Assembly (NCBI GenBank): GCA_910576535.1
Contig: CAJTKK010000001.1
Span: forward strand, 1 to 64,000
DNA: 64,000 bases
Direction: 5' to 3'
Source of the DNA: an uncultured Lachnospiraceae bacterium
Lineage (GTDB): Bacteria; Bacillota; Clostridia; Lachnospirales; Lachnospiraceae
Translations under genes and position numbers: made by a program
Notes under the pieces: model-generated
What the model saw: only the letters and a program-made list of their open reading frames with translations
What the model was told of the DNA's origin: nothing
The model's database searches: none
Part shown: positions 34,293 through 43,332 of the stretch, in pieces
How positions within the stretch are numbered: the stretch's first letter is position 1
Layout: each line of letters opens with the position of its first letter

Positions 34293-35564
34293 TCAGTCTT
34301 CTCCGTTCTTTTTGAAAAGCCCGCTTAAAATTTCCCTAAATTCCAAATAAGAATCAGGAAGAACTATTTCGTTTTCATTCTCCGTATCTTTATTCTTATC
34401 TGCAAATTTACTGCAAAGATCATTTATAATTACCTTTAATTCTACATATGAATTGGGAACTATTACTCTCTCCGGATGTTTCATATTCTTTTTTAAGTCT
34501 GCAACATAAAAATCACCGCAGTCATCCCATCCATAATGATATCTACTACACAACCGATGGATAAAAATAAATGTAGGCTCCACTTTAAACATCTGCGTCA
34601 AGTAAATCGCTATTGAAGAATTACGGACGATAAATATTTTATCTTCCATATTTGTACACCCTTGACTAAGTAATATTTCAAACAAATATACATTCCTGTC
34701 TATAAATACTTCTTGATCAATATCATTTCCAAATTCCCGCCTTTGTTTTGTTGCATTAGTATGTGTTTTGATTACCAATAAATCTAATGGCACTTCATTC
34801 AGAACTAATTCAAGCACATCTTTATTCCGGTCAACCGGGTCATATGCCCTGCTATGAGGGGAAATCATGTAGCAGACTTGCCTGGTATTATATTCTTCGA
34901 GTAATTCCTGGTATCTTTGCTGATATTCCTCAAAAAGCTCATCCACTATACTTTTCATCACCGGATTCGACTCATCAACCGGGGGCAGCGGGTAAATTTT
35001 ATTTTCCACTTCCTGCCGCATTAAACCTGGCGCAGTTAAATAGTCCGCTATTATATTCTTCTGCACATATTTAAATAATCTCCCGCCATTTAAATATGCC
35101 CTTATTTTCTGCTTTCTAGTATATTGAACCATATAATAAAGGTGCTTATGTAAATCCCCGCAATAATAATTCAAAAGCCCCTCTTCACTGATCCCAATTT
35201 TAATATTGGGATTCATTTTTTTTAAATATTTTAGAATTAAAAGCGTATCATTCCAAAAACCGGAAGTAACAAATTCATCATATTTCTGATCCGCAAACAG
35301 CTTTTCCAGATATTCCTCATAAAATTTCTTCTTATATCGGATTCCCTTGATTTTACTGCGCACTTTTTTCCCCATCAGAATCATTGGCCGTTCCAAATAC
35401 CAGACATTCCTGAATATACCTTTTCTTCTGATGGCTTCTACAAGATGATAGTCGATTGGCGCTGTACTCCAAACCAGTAAATCCCCCTCTTCCTGGCTTA
35501 CATTTGCCTGGATATTGGCCTGTGTCAAAACCATAATATTACTAAAAGCATAATACAATTTCAT
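34293..35564 (-). CDS. Sialyltransferase-like glycosyltransferase (GT52/polysialyltransferase type) 1
   Basis: 423 residues. The pattern FVTSGFWNDTLLILKYLKK, then IKIGISEEGLLNYYCGD matches the mid-domain of GT52-like and polysialyltransferase-like enzymes, where a Glu-Glu-Gly motif is conserved; KIFIVRNSSIAIYLT near residue 325 resembles the C-terminal Ser/Thr-rich CMP-binding motif. It shares this layout with the protein at 39240. Given the CMP-nonulosonate pathway, it likely transfers the nonulosonic acid. The family call is moderate. A C-terminal charged tail (about 380-423) is extra. Confidence 0.62.
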   Translation of the reverse strand: MKLYYAFSNIMVLTQANIQANVSQEEGDLLVWSTAPIDYHLVEAIRRKGIFRNVWYLERPMILMGKKVRSKIKGIRYKKKFYEEYLEKLFADQKYDEFVTSGFWNDTLLILKYLKKMNPNIKIGISEEGLLNYYCGDLHKHLYYMVQYTRKQKIRAYLNGGRLFKYVQKNIIADYLTAPGLMRQEVENKIYPLPPVDESNPVMKSIVDELFEEYQQRYQELLEEYNTRQVCYMISPHSRAYDPVDRNKDVLELVLNEVPLDLLVIKTHTNATKQRREFGNDIDQEVFIDRNVYLFEILLSQGCTNMEDKIFIVRNSSIAIYLTQMFKVEPTFIFIHRLCSRYHYGWDDCGDFYVADLKKNMKHPERVIVPNSYVELKVIINDLCSKFADKNKDTENENEIVLPDSYLEFREILSGLFKKNGED

Positions 35565-35657
35565 TTTCTCACTTATAACCAGTTCTGTTTGCCCAGTTAT
35601 TTCCCTTTCTCACAAGTTTTTTCTTACTTATTATTATCCCTCTGTAATTATCATCTA

Positions 35658-37046
35658 TTATAATTGACTGTATAAAATCTTTCCAGCTTCACTTTTTGGT
35701 ATGTTTTCCAAAATATTTACTTCTATTGCATCTGCATACAGTTCCGTATGATCCAAAACATAATCCTTTACTAATTTCTGGTATTTTTCATCGGTCAAAT
35801 AAATACGTAGTTTTTTGTCATCCCCAGTGCAGGCGCATTCAATCGCATATTCCGATTTAATCAGTTGCTCACATTCATCCAAGCTCACCCTATGCCCGAA
35901 CAGCTTAAGGAATCTTTTTTTCCTCCCTGCGATGTAAAACATTCCGTCCTCGTCTTTATAGGCAATATCGCCCGTATATAGTTTTCCATGATTCTCATCG
36001 CCCTTTATCAGGTCTTCCCCGCATTCCGCATATCCCAATGTAACATTAGGGCCTTCATATACCATTTCCCCTTTTGTATCTGCGTTTTCGATCATGTTTC
36101 CATCATCATCTACCAGATATAATTTCCCGTTTGGAATCGCTTTGCCTATACTTCCGCATTTAGAAATGGCATATTCCGCCGGCAAATATGCCATTCTGGC
36201 GCTTCCCTCCGTCTGGCCGTAAGTCGCTATATATCTTCCGCCGTTCTGTTGGATATATTCGGCAAATTTCACTTGTATATCCCTTGAAAGTTTTCCGCCC
36301 CCCTGGGTCAGCAGATTTAAATCCGGGAATTTCTTATTATATATTCTTAAACGGTACATCATTTCAAAGCTATAAGGAACTCCCGTAATGCTTGATGCTT
36401 TCTGTTCCGAAACAAATTTCCAGAATATGGGGCTTAACATGCTTTCATCCGTCAATAACAGGGTAGCTCCTACATATAAATGGCTGTTAATAGAAGAAAT
36501 TCCCATCGTATACTGCATAGGCAGGCTAACCAGGGGCCTGTCAGCTTCTGTCAATTCAAAAAAGGCAGAAATATTTCTGGCCTGAGCCTCTAAATTGCCA
36601 TAGCTATGACGCACCAATTTCGGGCTTCCTGTTGACCCCGATGTTGTCAGCAATAAAGACAATTCTTCAAACATGGGATACTGCTCTAATCTTGTTCCAA
36701 CTAAACAGTATCCTTGTTCAGACCAAATTTTTTCTGCCCCTTCATATTCCATGCCCTCTGGCATCCACAGATATTTTGGATGATAAGTATCTACCAAATG
36801 AGCCAATGCATCTTTTTTTATCCCGCTCCCTACCATTAATGGTACGTCTTTATTTATCATGCAAGATAAATAACCGGTCAATGAACCGATAGAATTACTC
36901 GCAATGATTAAAATCATGCATCTTTCCCCTATCTTTTCCTTCCACTTCTCTGCAAACTCTATGATTCCGCCATACGTAACTTCCCTGCCGGCTGTATCAA
37001 TTGCCGCTATTTTTTCTTTTTCCCTTTTTTCCAATTCAATAAACAT
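35658..37046 (-). CDS. Adenylate-forming acyl/aminoacyl ligase (second cassette)
   Basis: 462 residues from an ATG at 37046 that follows GGGAGG. LLLTTSGSTGSPKLVRHSY is the A3 motif (about 130-148); ATYGQTEGSARMAYL is A5; LYTGDIAYKDEDGMFYIAGRKKRF is A7 to A8, with KLFGHRVSLDECE; and a C-terminal Lys lies in IPKSEAGKILYSQL. It activates a carboxylic acid with ATP and loads it onto an ACP, most likely that at 37936-38175. Shorter than and not closely similar to the ligase at 14123. The substrate is not known. Confidence 0.83.
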   Translation of the reverse strand: MFIELEKREKEKIAAIDTAGREVTYGGIIEFAEKWKEKIGERCMILIIASNSIGSLTGYLSCMINKDVPLMVGSGIKKDALAHLVDTYHPKYLWMPEGMEYEGAEKIWSEQGYCLVGTRLEQYPMFEELSLLLTTSGSTGSPKLVRHSYGNLEAQARNISAFFELTEADRPLVSLPMQYTMGISSINSHLYVGATLLLTDESMLSPIFWKFVSEQKASSITGVPYSFEMMYRLRIYNKKFPDLNLLTQGGGKLSRDIQVKFAEYIQQNGGRYIATYGQTEGSARMAYLPAEYAISKCGSIGKAIPNGKLYLVDDDGNMIENADTKGEMVYEGPNVTLGYAECGEDLIKGDENHGKLYTGDIAYKDEDGMFYIAGRKKRFLKLFGHRVSLDECEQLIKSEYAIECACTGDDKKLRIYLTDEKYQKLVKDYVLDHTELYADAIEVNILENIPKSEAGKILYSQL

Positions 37047-37087
37047 ACAAATCCTCCCTGTCAAAACAATTGACTGCAATGACACGT

Positions 37088-37109
37088 ACCGGAAATTTAC
37101 ATTTCCGGT
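37088..37109 (-). other. Intra-operon hairpin between SDR and ligase genes
   Basis: A perfect 9-bp inverted repeat (ACCGGAAAT at 37088-37096 and ATTTCCGGT at 37101-37109) with a 4-nt loop. No T run follows, so it is not an intrinsic terminator. It may be an RNA stability or processing site in the 95-nt gap. Confidence 0.45.
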
Positions 37110-37141
37110 TACGGGCAAAGCTTATTTAGCATTTTCAATGA

Positions 37142-37900
37142 TTACATACTCACCGCTCCATCTATTCCAATCACTTGCCCTGAAAGATATTCCGACATAT
37201 CCGAAGCCAAAAAAACTGCTCCTTTTGCTACATCCATCGGCTTTCCTATCCTTCCCAGCGCGATACGGTCTATCCTCTTTTGAAGGTATTCCGGTTCCGT
37301 TCCCATAATCATTTCCGTATCATTAAGCCCCGGCGCTATCGCGTTTACCCGGATCTGATATTTGCCCAGTTCTTTGGCTGCGGATTTCGTAAAAGAAATC
37401 ACCGCCCCTTTTGTTGCCGAATATACGCTCTGCCCGCTGGCGCCATACCGTGCTACTACCGATGCGATATTAATAATACTTCCATTATTATTTCTCATCA
37501 TAAATTTTGCAATCAATTGTGTTAATTCTATAACCGCAAATGTATTAACCGAAAACATTTCCAAAATATGCTCTTTGTTCAGCATACCAATATTTTCATT
37601 ATATTCCACCCCGGCATTATTCACCAAGATATTTATTTTTTTTGTCTGTTTCCACATTTCAAAAACTTCTTTTCTCATCCTGTCGTTATCTGTCACGTCA
37701 AAATATATTGGATTTATCATTGCATTAAATTCATGGTTAAACTGTCCGGCCCATTCATCAAGGCTGCCGTCTTTTCTTGCATTGGCATATACAATAGCCC
37801 CGTTCTTTGCAAGTTCTTCTGCAATACACTTGCCGATCCCCCGGGAAGCGCCTGTTACCAACGCAACTTTACCTTCCAAAATTCTCTTCTCATTATCCAT
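37142..37900 (-). CDS. Short-chain dehydrogenase/reductase (FabG-like)
   Basis: 252 residues, classical SDR. ALVTGASRGIGKCIAEELAKNG binds NAD(P); NILVNNAGVEYN, IINIASVVARYGASGQSVYSATKGA contain the Ser and the Tyr-x3-Lys of the active site; VNAIAPGLNDTEM follows. FabG-type enzymes reduce 3-ketoacyl groups on ACP. Placed between an ACP gene and a ligase gene it may reduce or oxidise a carrier-bound acyl group to be added to the glycan, though a sugar substrate is possible. Confidence 0.85.
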   Translation of the reverse strand: MDNEKRILEGKVALVTGASRGIGKCIAEELAKNGAIVYANARKDGSLDEWAGQFNHEFNAMINPIYFDVTDNDRMRKEVFEMWKQTKKINILVNNAGVEYNENIGMLNKEHILEMFSVNTFAVIELTQLIAKFMMRNNNGSIINIASVVARYGASGQSVYSATKGAVISFTKSAAKELGKYQIRVNAIAPGLNDTEMIMGTEPEYLQKRIDRIALGRIGKPMDVAKGAVFLASDMSEYLSGQVIGIDGAVSM

Positions 37901-37935
37901 ATAATTCTCCTATTTTTATATAGCTTTTTATCCCG

Positions 37936-38175
37936 TTAAATATCAACGGAATAATTTTTTAAAATTTCCTTTCCGCCTTCATAAGATGTAAAATTAATAA
38001 TATCATCAATCTCAAACATAATTTCAAAACAGTCTTCTAACTGGTTAATCAGCGACATTTGAGTTATGGAATCCCATTTTTCCACTGTTTCTGCCAAAAA
38101 ATCAGCATTTAAACACGACTCATCCACATTGAATACTTTCACAAAAACTCCATTGTACTTTTCTAAATTGCTCAT
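37936..38175 (-). CDS. Acyl carrier protein (second cassette)
   Basis: 79 residues, acidic. EKWDSITQMSLINQLEDCF carries the Ser (about 36) for phosphopantetheine. The ATG at 38175 follows AAAGGTGA. It sits between the GNAT-like gene and the SDR gene and is probably loaded by the ligase at 35658. Only weakly similar to the ACP at 13309. Confidence 0.82.
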   Translation of the reverse strand: MSNLEKYNGVFVKVFNVDESCLNADFLAETVEKWDSITQMSLINQLEDCFEIMFEIDDIINFTSYEGGKEILKNYSVDI

Positions 38176-38191
38176 CACTCTTCACCTTTCT

Positions 38192-39208
38192 TTATTCCTT
38201 TATTGTATTTGGCCTGTCCTGATCCCCATCCCCTTTAAACAAGACTACATTTTCTTTTGAAGATGTGTAAAAATCTATATCTATATTTTCTTGTAAAAAT
38301 GGTTCAAAATAATTAGGTATTATATTTTCGTCATTTTCTTTACGTTCTATAAAACCTGCATCGCTTAATACTTTGTCATCTATTCCGAATAAATAAAAAT
38401 CAATGTATTCGTATCCCCCTTGATCGAGTAAACTCCGCAAGTCTTTTCCTATATGCGCTATCGCATTTACGTCACCAAGAAAATCAACAATCCTCAAAAC
38501 CTTCCTATTGTTACATTCAATTTCTCTTGCAATAAATATTCCCGCAGTTGTCCCGTTATTATGAATTGCATATTTTTTATAATGGTAAACCGGATGGTTA
38601 AAATATCTATGTTTTATAAAATCATAACTTTTTAAAGGTAATTTACCGTTTTCCTTTTCCCATTCGCAAACCGCTTTTACATCCTCTTCCTTCACCAAGT
38701 CATTCAGTTCAAATTGTTCTGCTTCTTTATTATAATCTACTTTTTGCTTATTTTTTATTTTAGCAATTTTATACTCATCTTTTTCAGCCAAAATGTAATA
38801 TTGCTTTAATTTTCCAAGCACAGCCCCCCATCTCCTATGCATGTCCAACGTTGTGGGGTTCAATGCCACTGCAGAAAAGGTACGTGCATTCAGGTTTCTT
38901 ACTGCATATAACTGCATCTTCATCCCAAGCATAGGATAATCGTTCGTCCTGACTTTCCAAATGGCTCCAAACAAATCCCTTTTTTCCCCTTCCGAATATA
39001 AAATATAACCCAAAATCCCTTCCATTTCCTTTGTTTCAGGCGTCTCAGCAATAATAAAGCTTACCTCCTTATTATAATAATGCTGATATTCAAAAAATCG
39101 CCTTGACTTGGCCAGAATATGATCTTTTTTCCAGTACTGGTCAATAAATGTCATAATGGCCGGAATATCCTCATATTCTGCTTTTCTAATGGTGCATCCA
39201 TTTTGCAT
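38192..39208 (-). CDS. GNAT-fold acyltransferase
   Basis: 338 residues from the ATG at 39208, chosen because GAGAGGG lies 8 nt upstream; a TTG start at 39247 would overlap the preceding gene. The first part (CTIRKAEYEDIPAIMTFIDQYWKKDHIL) is a typical GNAT N-terminus. The second half (about 170-330) resembles another GNAT-like fold. Proteins of this type in glycan clusters transfer acyl groups from ACP or CoA to amino sugars. With the ACP next to it, ACP-dependent acylation is likely. No precise subfamily recognised. Confidence 0.65.
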   Translation of the reverse strand: MQNGCTIRKAEYEDIPAIMTFIDQYWKKDHILAKSRRFFEYQHYYNKEVSFIIAETPETKEMEGILGYILYSEGEKRDLFGAIWKVRTNDYPMLGMKMQLYAVRNLNARTFSAVALNPTTLDMHRRWGAVLGKLKQYYILAEKDEYKIAKIKNKQKVDYNKEAEQFELNDLVKEEDVKAVCEWEKENGKLPLKSYDFIKHRYFNHPVYHYKKYAIHNNGTTAGIFIAREIECNNRKVLRIVDFLGDVNAIAHIGKDLRSLLDQGGYEYIDFYLFGIDDKVLSDAGFIERKENDENIIPNYFEPFLQENIDIDFYTSSKENVVLFKGDGDQDRPNTIKE

Positions 39209-39239
39209 CTTCTTTGCCCTCTCTTCCATTGCCTTACAC

Positions 39240-40397
39240 TCAAACAAGTTCTTTATTTATTTTCTTCATTACGGCCAAAAACTCTTCTAATGTTTCCGGA
39301 ACTATAATTTTATGAGGGTCTATAAACACCTCTTTTAATTTTTCAGTAAAAAAATCGAATTTATCAATTAGTCTCTCTTCGCAGTACGGCTTCATTCTAT
39401 ATGTAAAAACCGTATATGGTTCTTTGTTTAACATGCATTTTAAATACAGCAATGCTGATGATTGGTTAACAATTAATACTTTATCATTTATTTCACAATG
39501 AAACAATATATTTTCAACTGGTATTTTCCTGCTGTCAACCCAAATTCCTGCTTCCGCTAATGCAATATCGCTTTTTCCCTGATAAAAACAAAGCGGATGT
39601 AACTTAATGATCGAAGTGTCCCTCCATATATCCGGCATATTTCCAATAATATCCTCCAAGATGGCATATTGGTTCTTCGGGGAACTGGGAGGATCCGTAA
39701 CATATATAAATCTGCACTTATTATATATGGAATGATCTATATTTTTCTGCCATTCATCATATATATGATAGCATATGGGATTGTTGTTTTTGTCTATAAA
39801 AGGAAGCTTTTGTGCTTTAATGCCCTGATGCATCCACGACAGTTCCGGCTCATATAAATAAAAGCAACTGACATGTTTCCGCGCCGTGCTTTCAATCCCC
39901 CCGCAGTAAATAAAATTTCTCATTGCTGCTTTTATTCTTCCAGTTGGGGCAGCCTGAAAAATCCAATTTTTAGGTCCGTTGTAATTCGCCATGCCTTCTT
40001 CTACAATTTCAATCCTGACATTTTCATTATATTTTCTTATATACCTATATATATTTAATGTCTCGCTCCAAAACGCCGCTGCGAATAATACTTTATATTT
40101 TTTTCTTTCCAGTATATTCTCGATATAAGACAAAAAATATTTTTTTAAACGCATATGCAGGATGACCGAGTTCATTTTATTCGTCTTCTTTACTTCTTCT
40201 TCCTTGTAAAAATATGGTAACCCTATTACATAAATATTGGAAAAGATTTCTTTTTCCCTTACAATCTTTACTAGACGTTCCGATATTCTTTCACGCTTAT
40301 AGATGATCAAGTCAGCAGCCTCATCTCTATAAAAATGCAATTTCGTATTTATACAATTAATTAGCTGTGTATCTGTCCATACAAAAAAAAGAAGCAT
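39240..40397 (-). CDS. Sialyltransferase-like glycosyltransferase (GT52/polysialyltransferase type) 2
   Basis: 385 residues. Begins MLLFFVWTDTQLINCINTKL, like GT52 enzymes. LFAAAFWSETLNIYRYIRK and VRIEIVEEGMANYNGPK give the same mid-domain and Glu-Glu-Gly motif as the protein at 34293; IIKLHPL carries the conserved His-Pro; VLIVNQSSALLYLK the C-terminal Ser motif. It probably uses the CMP-nonulosonic acid made by the locus. Its stop overlaps the upstream end of the GNAT gene region. Confidence is higher than for its relative because both the His-Pro and Ser motifs are visible. Confidence 0.7.
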   Translation of the reverse strand: MLLFFVWTDTQLINCINTKLHFYRDEAADLIIYKRERISERLVKIVREKEIFSNIYVIGLPYFYKEEEVKKTNKMNSVILHMRLKKYFLSYIENILERKKYKVLFAAAFWSETLNIYRYIRKYNENVRIEIVEEGMANYNGPKNWIFQAAPTGRIKAAMRNFIYCGGIESTARKHVSCFYLYEPELSWMHQGIKAQKLPFIDKNNNPICYHIYDEWQKNIDHSIYNKCRFIYVTDPPSSPKNQYAILEDIIGNMPDIWRDTSIIKLHPLCFYQGKSDIALAEAGIWVDSRKIPVENILFHCEINDKVLIVNQSSALLYLKCMLNKEPYTVFTYRMKPYCEERLIDKFDFFTEKLKEVFIDPHKIIVPETLEEFLAVMKKINKELV

Positions 40398-40427
40398 TTT
40401 ATCCTCATCCCCATTTACTTTCCGGGG

Positions 40428-41171
40428 TTATTTCGTCATAAATTTCAAATAATTGCCCAAAACCTCATTGGGTTCCCCAATTTCCTTTATCCTGCCGTCA
40501 TGAAGCCACAAAACTTCATCGCACATCTCCTTTAATAATTCAATGCTATGGGATACAATAAGCACTGTCCGTCTTTCATCATTGATCAGCTCTTTCATCT
40601 TAGATAGACTTTTCTTTTTAAATCTCTCATCCCCCACGCTTAACACTTCGTCCACCAGCATAATGTCAGTTTCCAGCATTGCAGTGATAGCAAACGCCAG
40701 TTTCGAATGCATACCGCTGGAATAAGTCCTCACCGGTTTATCAATAAAACTCCCAATCTCTGCAAAATCAATAATATCCTGTATCTTATCCATCATTTGT
40801 TTCTCGGAAAATCCCAACAGCATCCCAGATAAAATAATATTTTCCCGCCCTGTTAAGTTATCCTTAAATCCGATTCCCAGAGCCATCAGGGACACCGTAT
40901 TCCCTTTCAGGTCGATCGTTCCTGAATTGGGCGAAAAAACACCGGCTATGGAACGGAGCAACGTAGATTTCCCGCTGCCGTTCTTTCCGATAATTCCTAG
41001 AATTCCTCCTTCCCTGACGGAAAAAGATACATTCTTTACAGCCTCAAAGACCTCCTCTTTTGCTTTCTTTTTAAAAAGAGAACGTCTTACTGTGATGTTA
41101 TTTAATATCTTATAATTGATGCAAACATTTTTTACCTCTATCGCATTTTTTATCTGCCCATTGTTATCCAT
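40428..41171 (-). CDS. wzt: Polysaccharide ABC exporter ATPase (Wzt/TagH-like), exporter 1
   Basis: 247 residues. Walker A GIIGKNGSGKSTLLRSIAG, a signature region TYSSGMHSKLAFAITAML and Walker B DIMLVDEVLSVGDERF, all typical of the Wzt/TagH group that drives export of lipid-linked glycans. It lacks a C-terminal cargo-binding domain, unlike the second ATPase at 57569. It abuts its permease gene at 41171, sharing a base. Confidence 0.88.
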   Translation of the reverse strand: MDNNGQIKNAIEVKNVCINYKILNNITVRRSLFKKKAKEEVFEAVKNVSFSVREGGILGIIGKNGSGKSTLLRSIAGVFSPNSGTIDLKGNTVSLMALGIGFKDNLTGRENIILSGMLLGFSEKQMMDKIQDIIDFAEIGSFIDKPVRTYSSGMHSKLAFAITAMLETDIMLVDEVLSVGDERFKKKSLSKMKELINDERRTVLIVSHSIELLKEMCDEVLWLHDGRIKEIGEPNEVLGNYLKFMTK

Positions 41172-42277
41172 TAAATCACCTTCACATATGCATTTTCATT
41201 CCGGTAAATTGTCGATATTCCAAGTATTAGAATAATTAACGACAAAAACCCCCATACAATCATCATCCGCCAGGATACCGGCGTGCCATAAAGCAGGGCG
41301 TCCCTCATTTCAGCAATCAAATAAGCTATCGGATTCACTCTTTCTATGATTTCCCCATAAGGAGCTGGTACACGTTTTGCTACTGAATAAAATGTTCCTG
41401 TCATATACATCATCATCCGTAATAAAATATCCACGATGTATGATAAATCCCTGACAAAGACCCCATAATGCATAAATACTACGCCTAACGCAAAACTAAT
41501 CAAAAACAAGTCAATTAAAATAGGCACTGCAAAAAACACATTATATGTTACCGGTATTCTATAGGCCATCATCATAATAATTACAATTCCAAACGATATA
41601 AGCATCTTAAACCCATTTACCAGCATTTTAGAAAACAGTAAAATATATTTGGGTATATATACCTTAGAAATAATGGCCTTGTTCATTCTAACCATGCTCA
41701 CGCTTGCCACTAAATTACGGGAGAAAAAAGACCACATTGTCAATCCGATAAAAATAAATGCAGTAAAATATTGTTCCGTCGTCCGGAAAACTACACCGTA
41801 TACAAATGCATATATGAGCATCATACAGAACGGCTCTATTAGCCACCATAGCCAATCTAAATAGGAATTGGCCACTTCTGTCCGCAAATCAGCCTTAGCC
41901 ACACGCACTGCATACCTGAAATATTTCCTCATATCTTTCCCAAAACAGATGATGTCTTTTTTCAGGCCTTTCCATATAAATGCATTCTTCTTAAAAAAAT
42001 ATATAATTAATGGAAGTATGACTCCAAATACACACCCTAGCAGACAGAATTTCATTCTATATGATAATGTCATATTAGAAAAAGAAAGCTTTTTAATACC
42101 TCTTATATATGAAACCCCATATGACATTCCATTTATGATTAAAAAGTACCCTATTCCCTGCCAAACTTTACTTTTTATTGTCCGGTTTTTATTGATATAT
42201 CCGTGTATACACCATGCCAAAAAAGGAGGCATAAATAGCATTACTATGTTCAATAATAACATATTTCCTCCATTCAT
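41171..42277 (-). CDS. wzm: Polysaccharide ABC exporter permease (Wzm/TagG-like), exporter 1
   Basis: 368 residues. From about 105 on it is a normal ABC-2 permease of the Wzm/TagG type (VAKADLRTEVANSYLDWLWW, then six helices). The first 100 residues add three further hydrophobic segments and a linker, an extension not usual in Wzm. The start ATG overlaps the stop of the GT2 gene (ATGA); an ATG at 42262 with GGAGG 4 nt away is an alternative. Functions with the ATPase at 40428. Confidence 0.83.
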   Translation of the reverse strand: MNGGNMLLLNIVMLFMPPFLAWCIHGYINKNRTIKSKVWQGIGYFLIINGMSYGVSYIRGIKKLSFSNMTLSYRMKFCLLGCVFGVILPLIIYFFKKNAFIWKGLKKDIICFGKDMRKYFRYAVRVAKADLRTEVANSYLDWLWWLIEPFCMMLIYAFVYGVVFRTTEQYFTAFIFIGLTMWSFFSRNLVASVSMVRMNKAIISKVYIPKYILLFSKMLVNGFKMLISFGIVIIMMMAYRIPVTYNVFFAVPILIDLFLISFALGVVFMHYGVFVRDLSYIVDILLRMMMYMTGTFYSVAKRVPAPYGEIIERVNPIAYLIAEMRDALLYGTPVSWRMMIVWGFLSLIILILGISTIYRNENAYVKVI

Positions 42278-43245
42278 TTTTCTTTCTTATCTTTATTTTC
42301 ATCTAATAAACCAAGTTCTAATTTTTTAATTCTCAACTGAATATCTTCCAGTAACTTTCTATTAGCCGAAATAACATCCGCCTGAAATCCTAACATTAAT
42401 GACTGTACCCCAATCACAATTAAAAGCATCGTCAATATCAGCGACTGGATATGCCCGCCGCCTCCGCCGTTTGCATACAGCCATAAAAAACGGCAGCCCA
42501 AAATGCCTCCTGCTAACAAAAAAACACCGCTGATCATTGAAAAAACCATCAAGGGACGGTACATTAATAATGCCCGTAAAATTGTCAGCCCGGATTTTTT
42601 TATATATCCCCATGTACTGTTCATGAGCCGGGATTTCCTTAATTCCGGGTTTGTCCTAACCGGCACCGACATTATCGCCATTTTATTCCTGCCTGCCTGT
42701 ACCAAGGTTTCTAATGTATAAGTATATTCGTTATTTACATTCATGCGCATCGCTGCATTTCTGCTATATGCACGGAAGCCGCTTGGCGCATCTGGTATAT
42801 CCGTCTTGGAAGCCAGGCGTACTACCCAGCTTCCAAAACGTTGTAATTTCTTTTTCGTCCAGCTAAATTCTTCGTTCTCTTCAATAGGCCTTTCACCGAC
42901 AACAATATCCGCCCTCTTTTCAAGAATCGGCCGTACCAGCTTTTCGATATCTTCTCCACAGTACTGATTGTCCGCATCTGTATTAACAATAATATCTGCA
43001 CCTTTTCGTAAAGCAAGATCAATGCCATGCAAAAACCCTTTGGCCAATCCCAGATTACGCTTATGATGAACGATATAATCAACCCCCCATTCACGGGCTA
43101 TGCGCTCTGTTGCATCATTGCTGCCATCATTAATAATTAAATATTCGATTGTGTCAATCCCGTCAATGTGCCTAGGCAAATCATTCAACGTAACCTCTAA
43201 GGTTTCAGCTTCATTATAACAGGGAATTTGAATAACCAGTTTCAC
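42274..43245 (-). CDS. Membrane-anchored glycosyltransferase family 2 (DPM/ArnC-like)
   Basis: 323 residues. VIQIPCYNEAETLEVTL, IEYLIINDGSNDATERIA and IVNTDADNQYCGED are the GT2 motifs, with the pattern of polyprenyl-phosphate sugar transferases. Two membrane helices (about 233-255, 268-290) and a short helical tail follow. Such enzymes often load a sugar onto undecaprenyl phosphate. It heads the ABC exporter 1 group, 87 nt after the cysteine protease gene. Confidence 0.85.
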   Translation of the reverse strand: MKLVIQIPCYNEAETLEVTLNDLPRHIDGIDTIEYLIINDGSNDATERIAREWGVDYIVHHKRNLGLAKGFLHGIDLALRKGADIIVNTDADNQYCGEDIEKLVRPILEKRADIVVGERPIEENEEFSWTKKKLQRFGSWVVRLASKTDIPDAPSGFRAYSRNAAMRMNVNNEYTYTLETLVQAGRNKMAIMSVPVRTNPELRKSRLMNSTWGYIKKSGLTILRALLMYRPLMVFSMISGVFLLAGGILGCRFLWLYANGGGGGHIQSLILTMLLIVIGVQSLMLGFQADVISANRKLLEDIQLRIKKLELGLLDENKDKKEK

Positions 43246-43332
43246 TTCTTTCCATCACCTCGGTCATCTGTACTCAAACAATACTGTGTATTATTCTATC
43301 ACAAGTCCGTTTAATTTAAAACCATAAATTTC

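Noticed and set aside
37088..37109. Perfect hairpin as a transcription terminator
   Set aside because: No T run follows on the minus strand, and ligase and SDR genes appear to belong to one operon.
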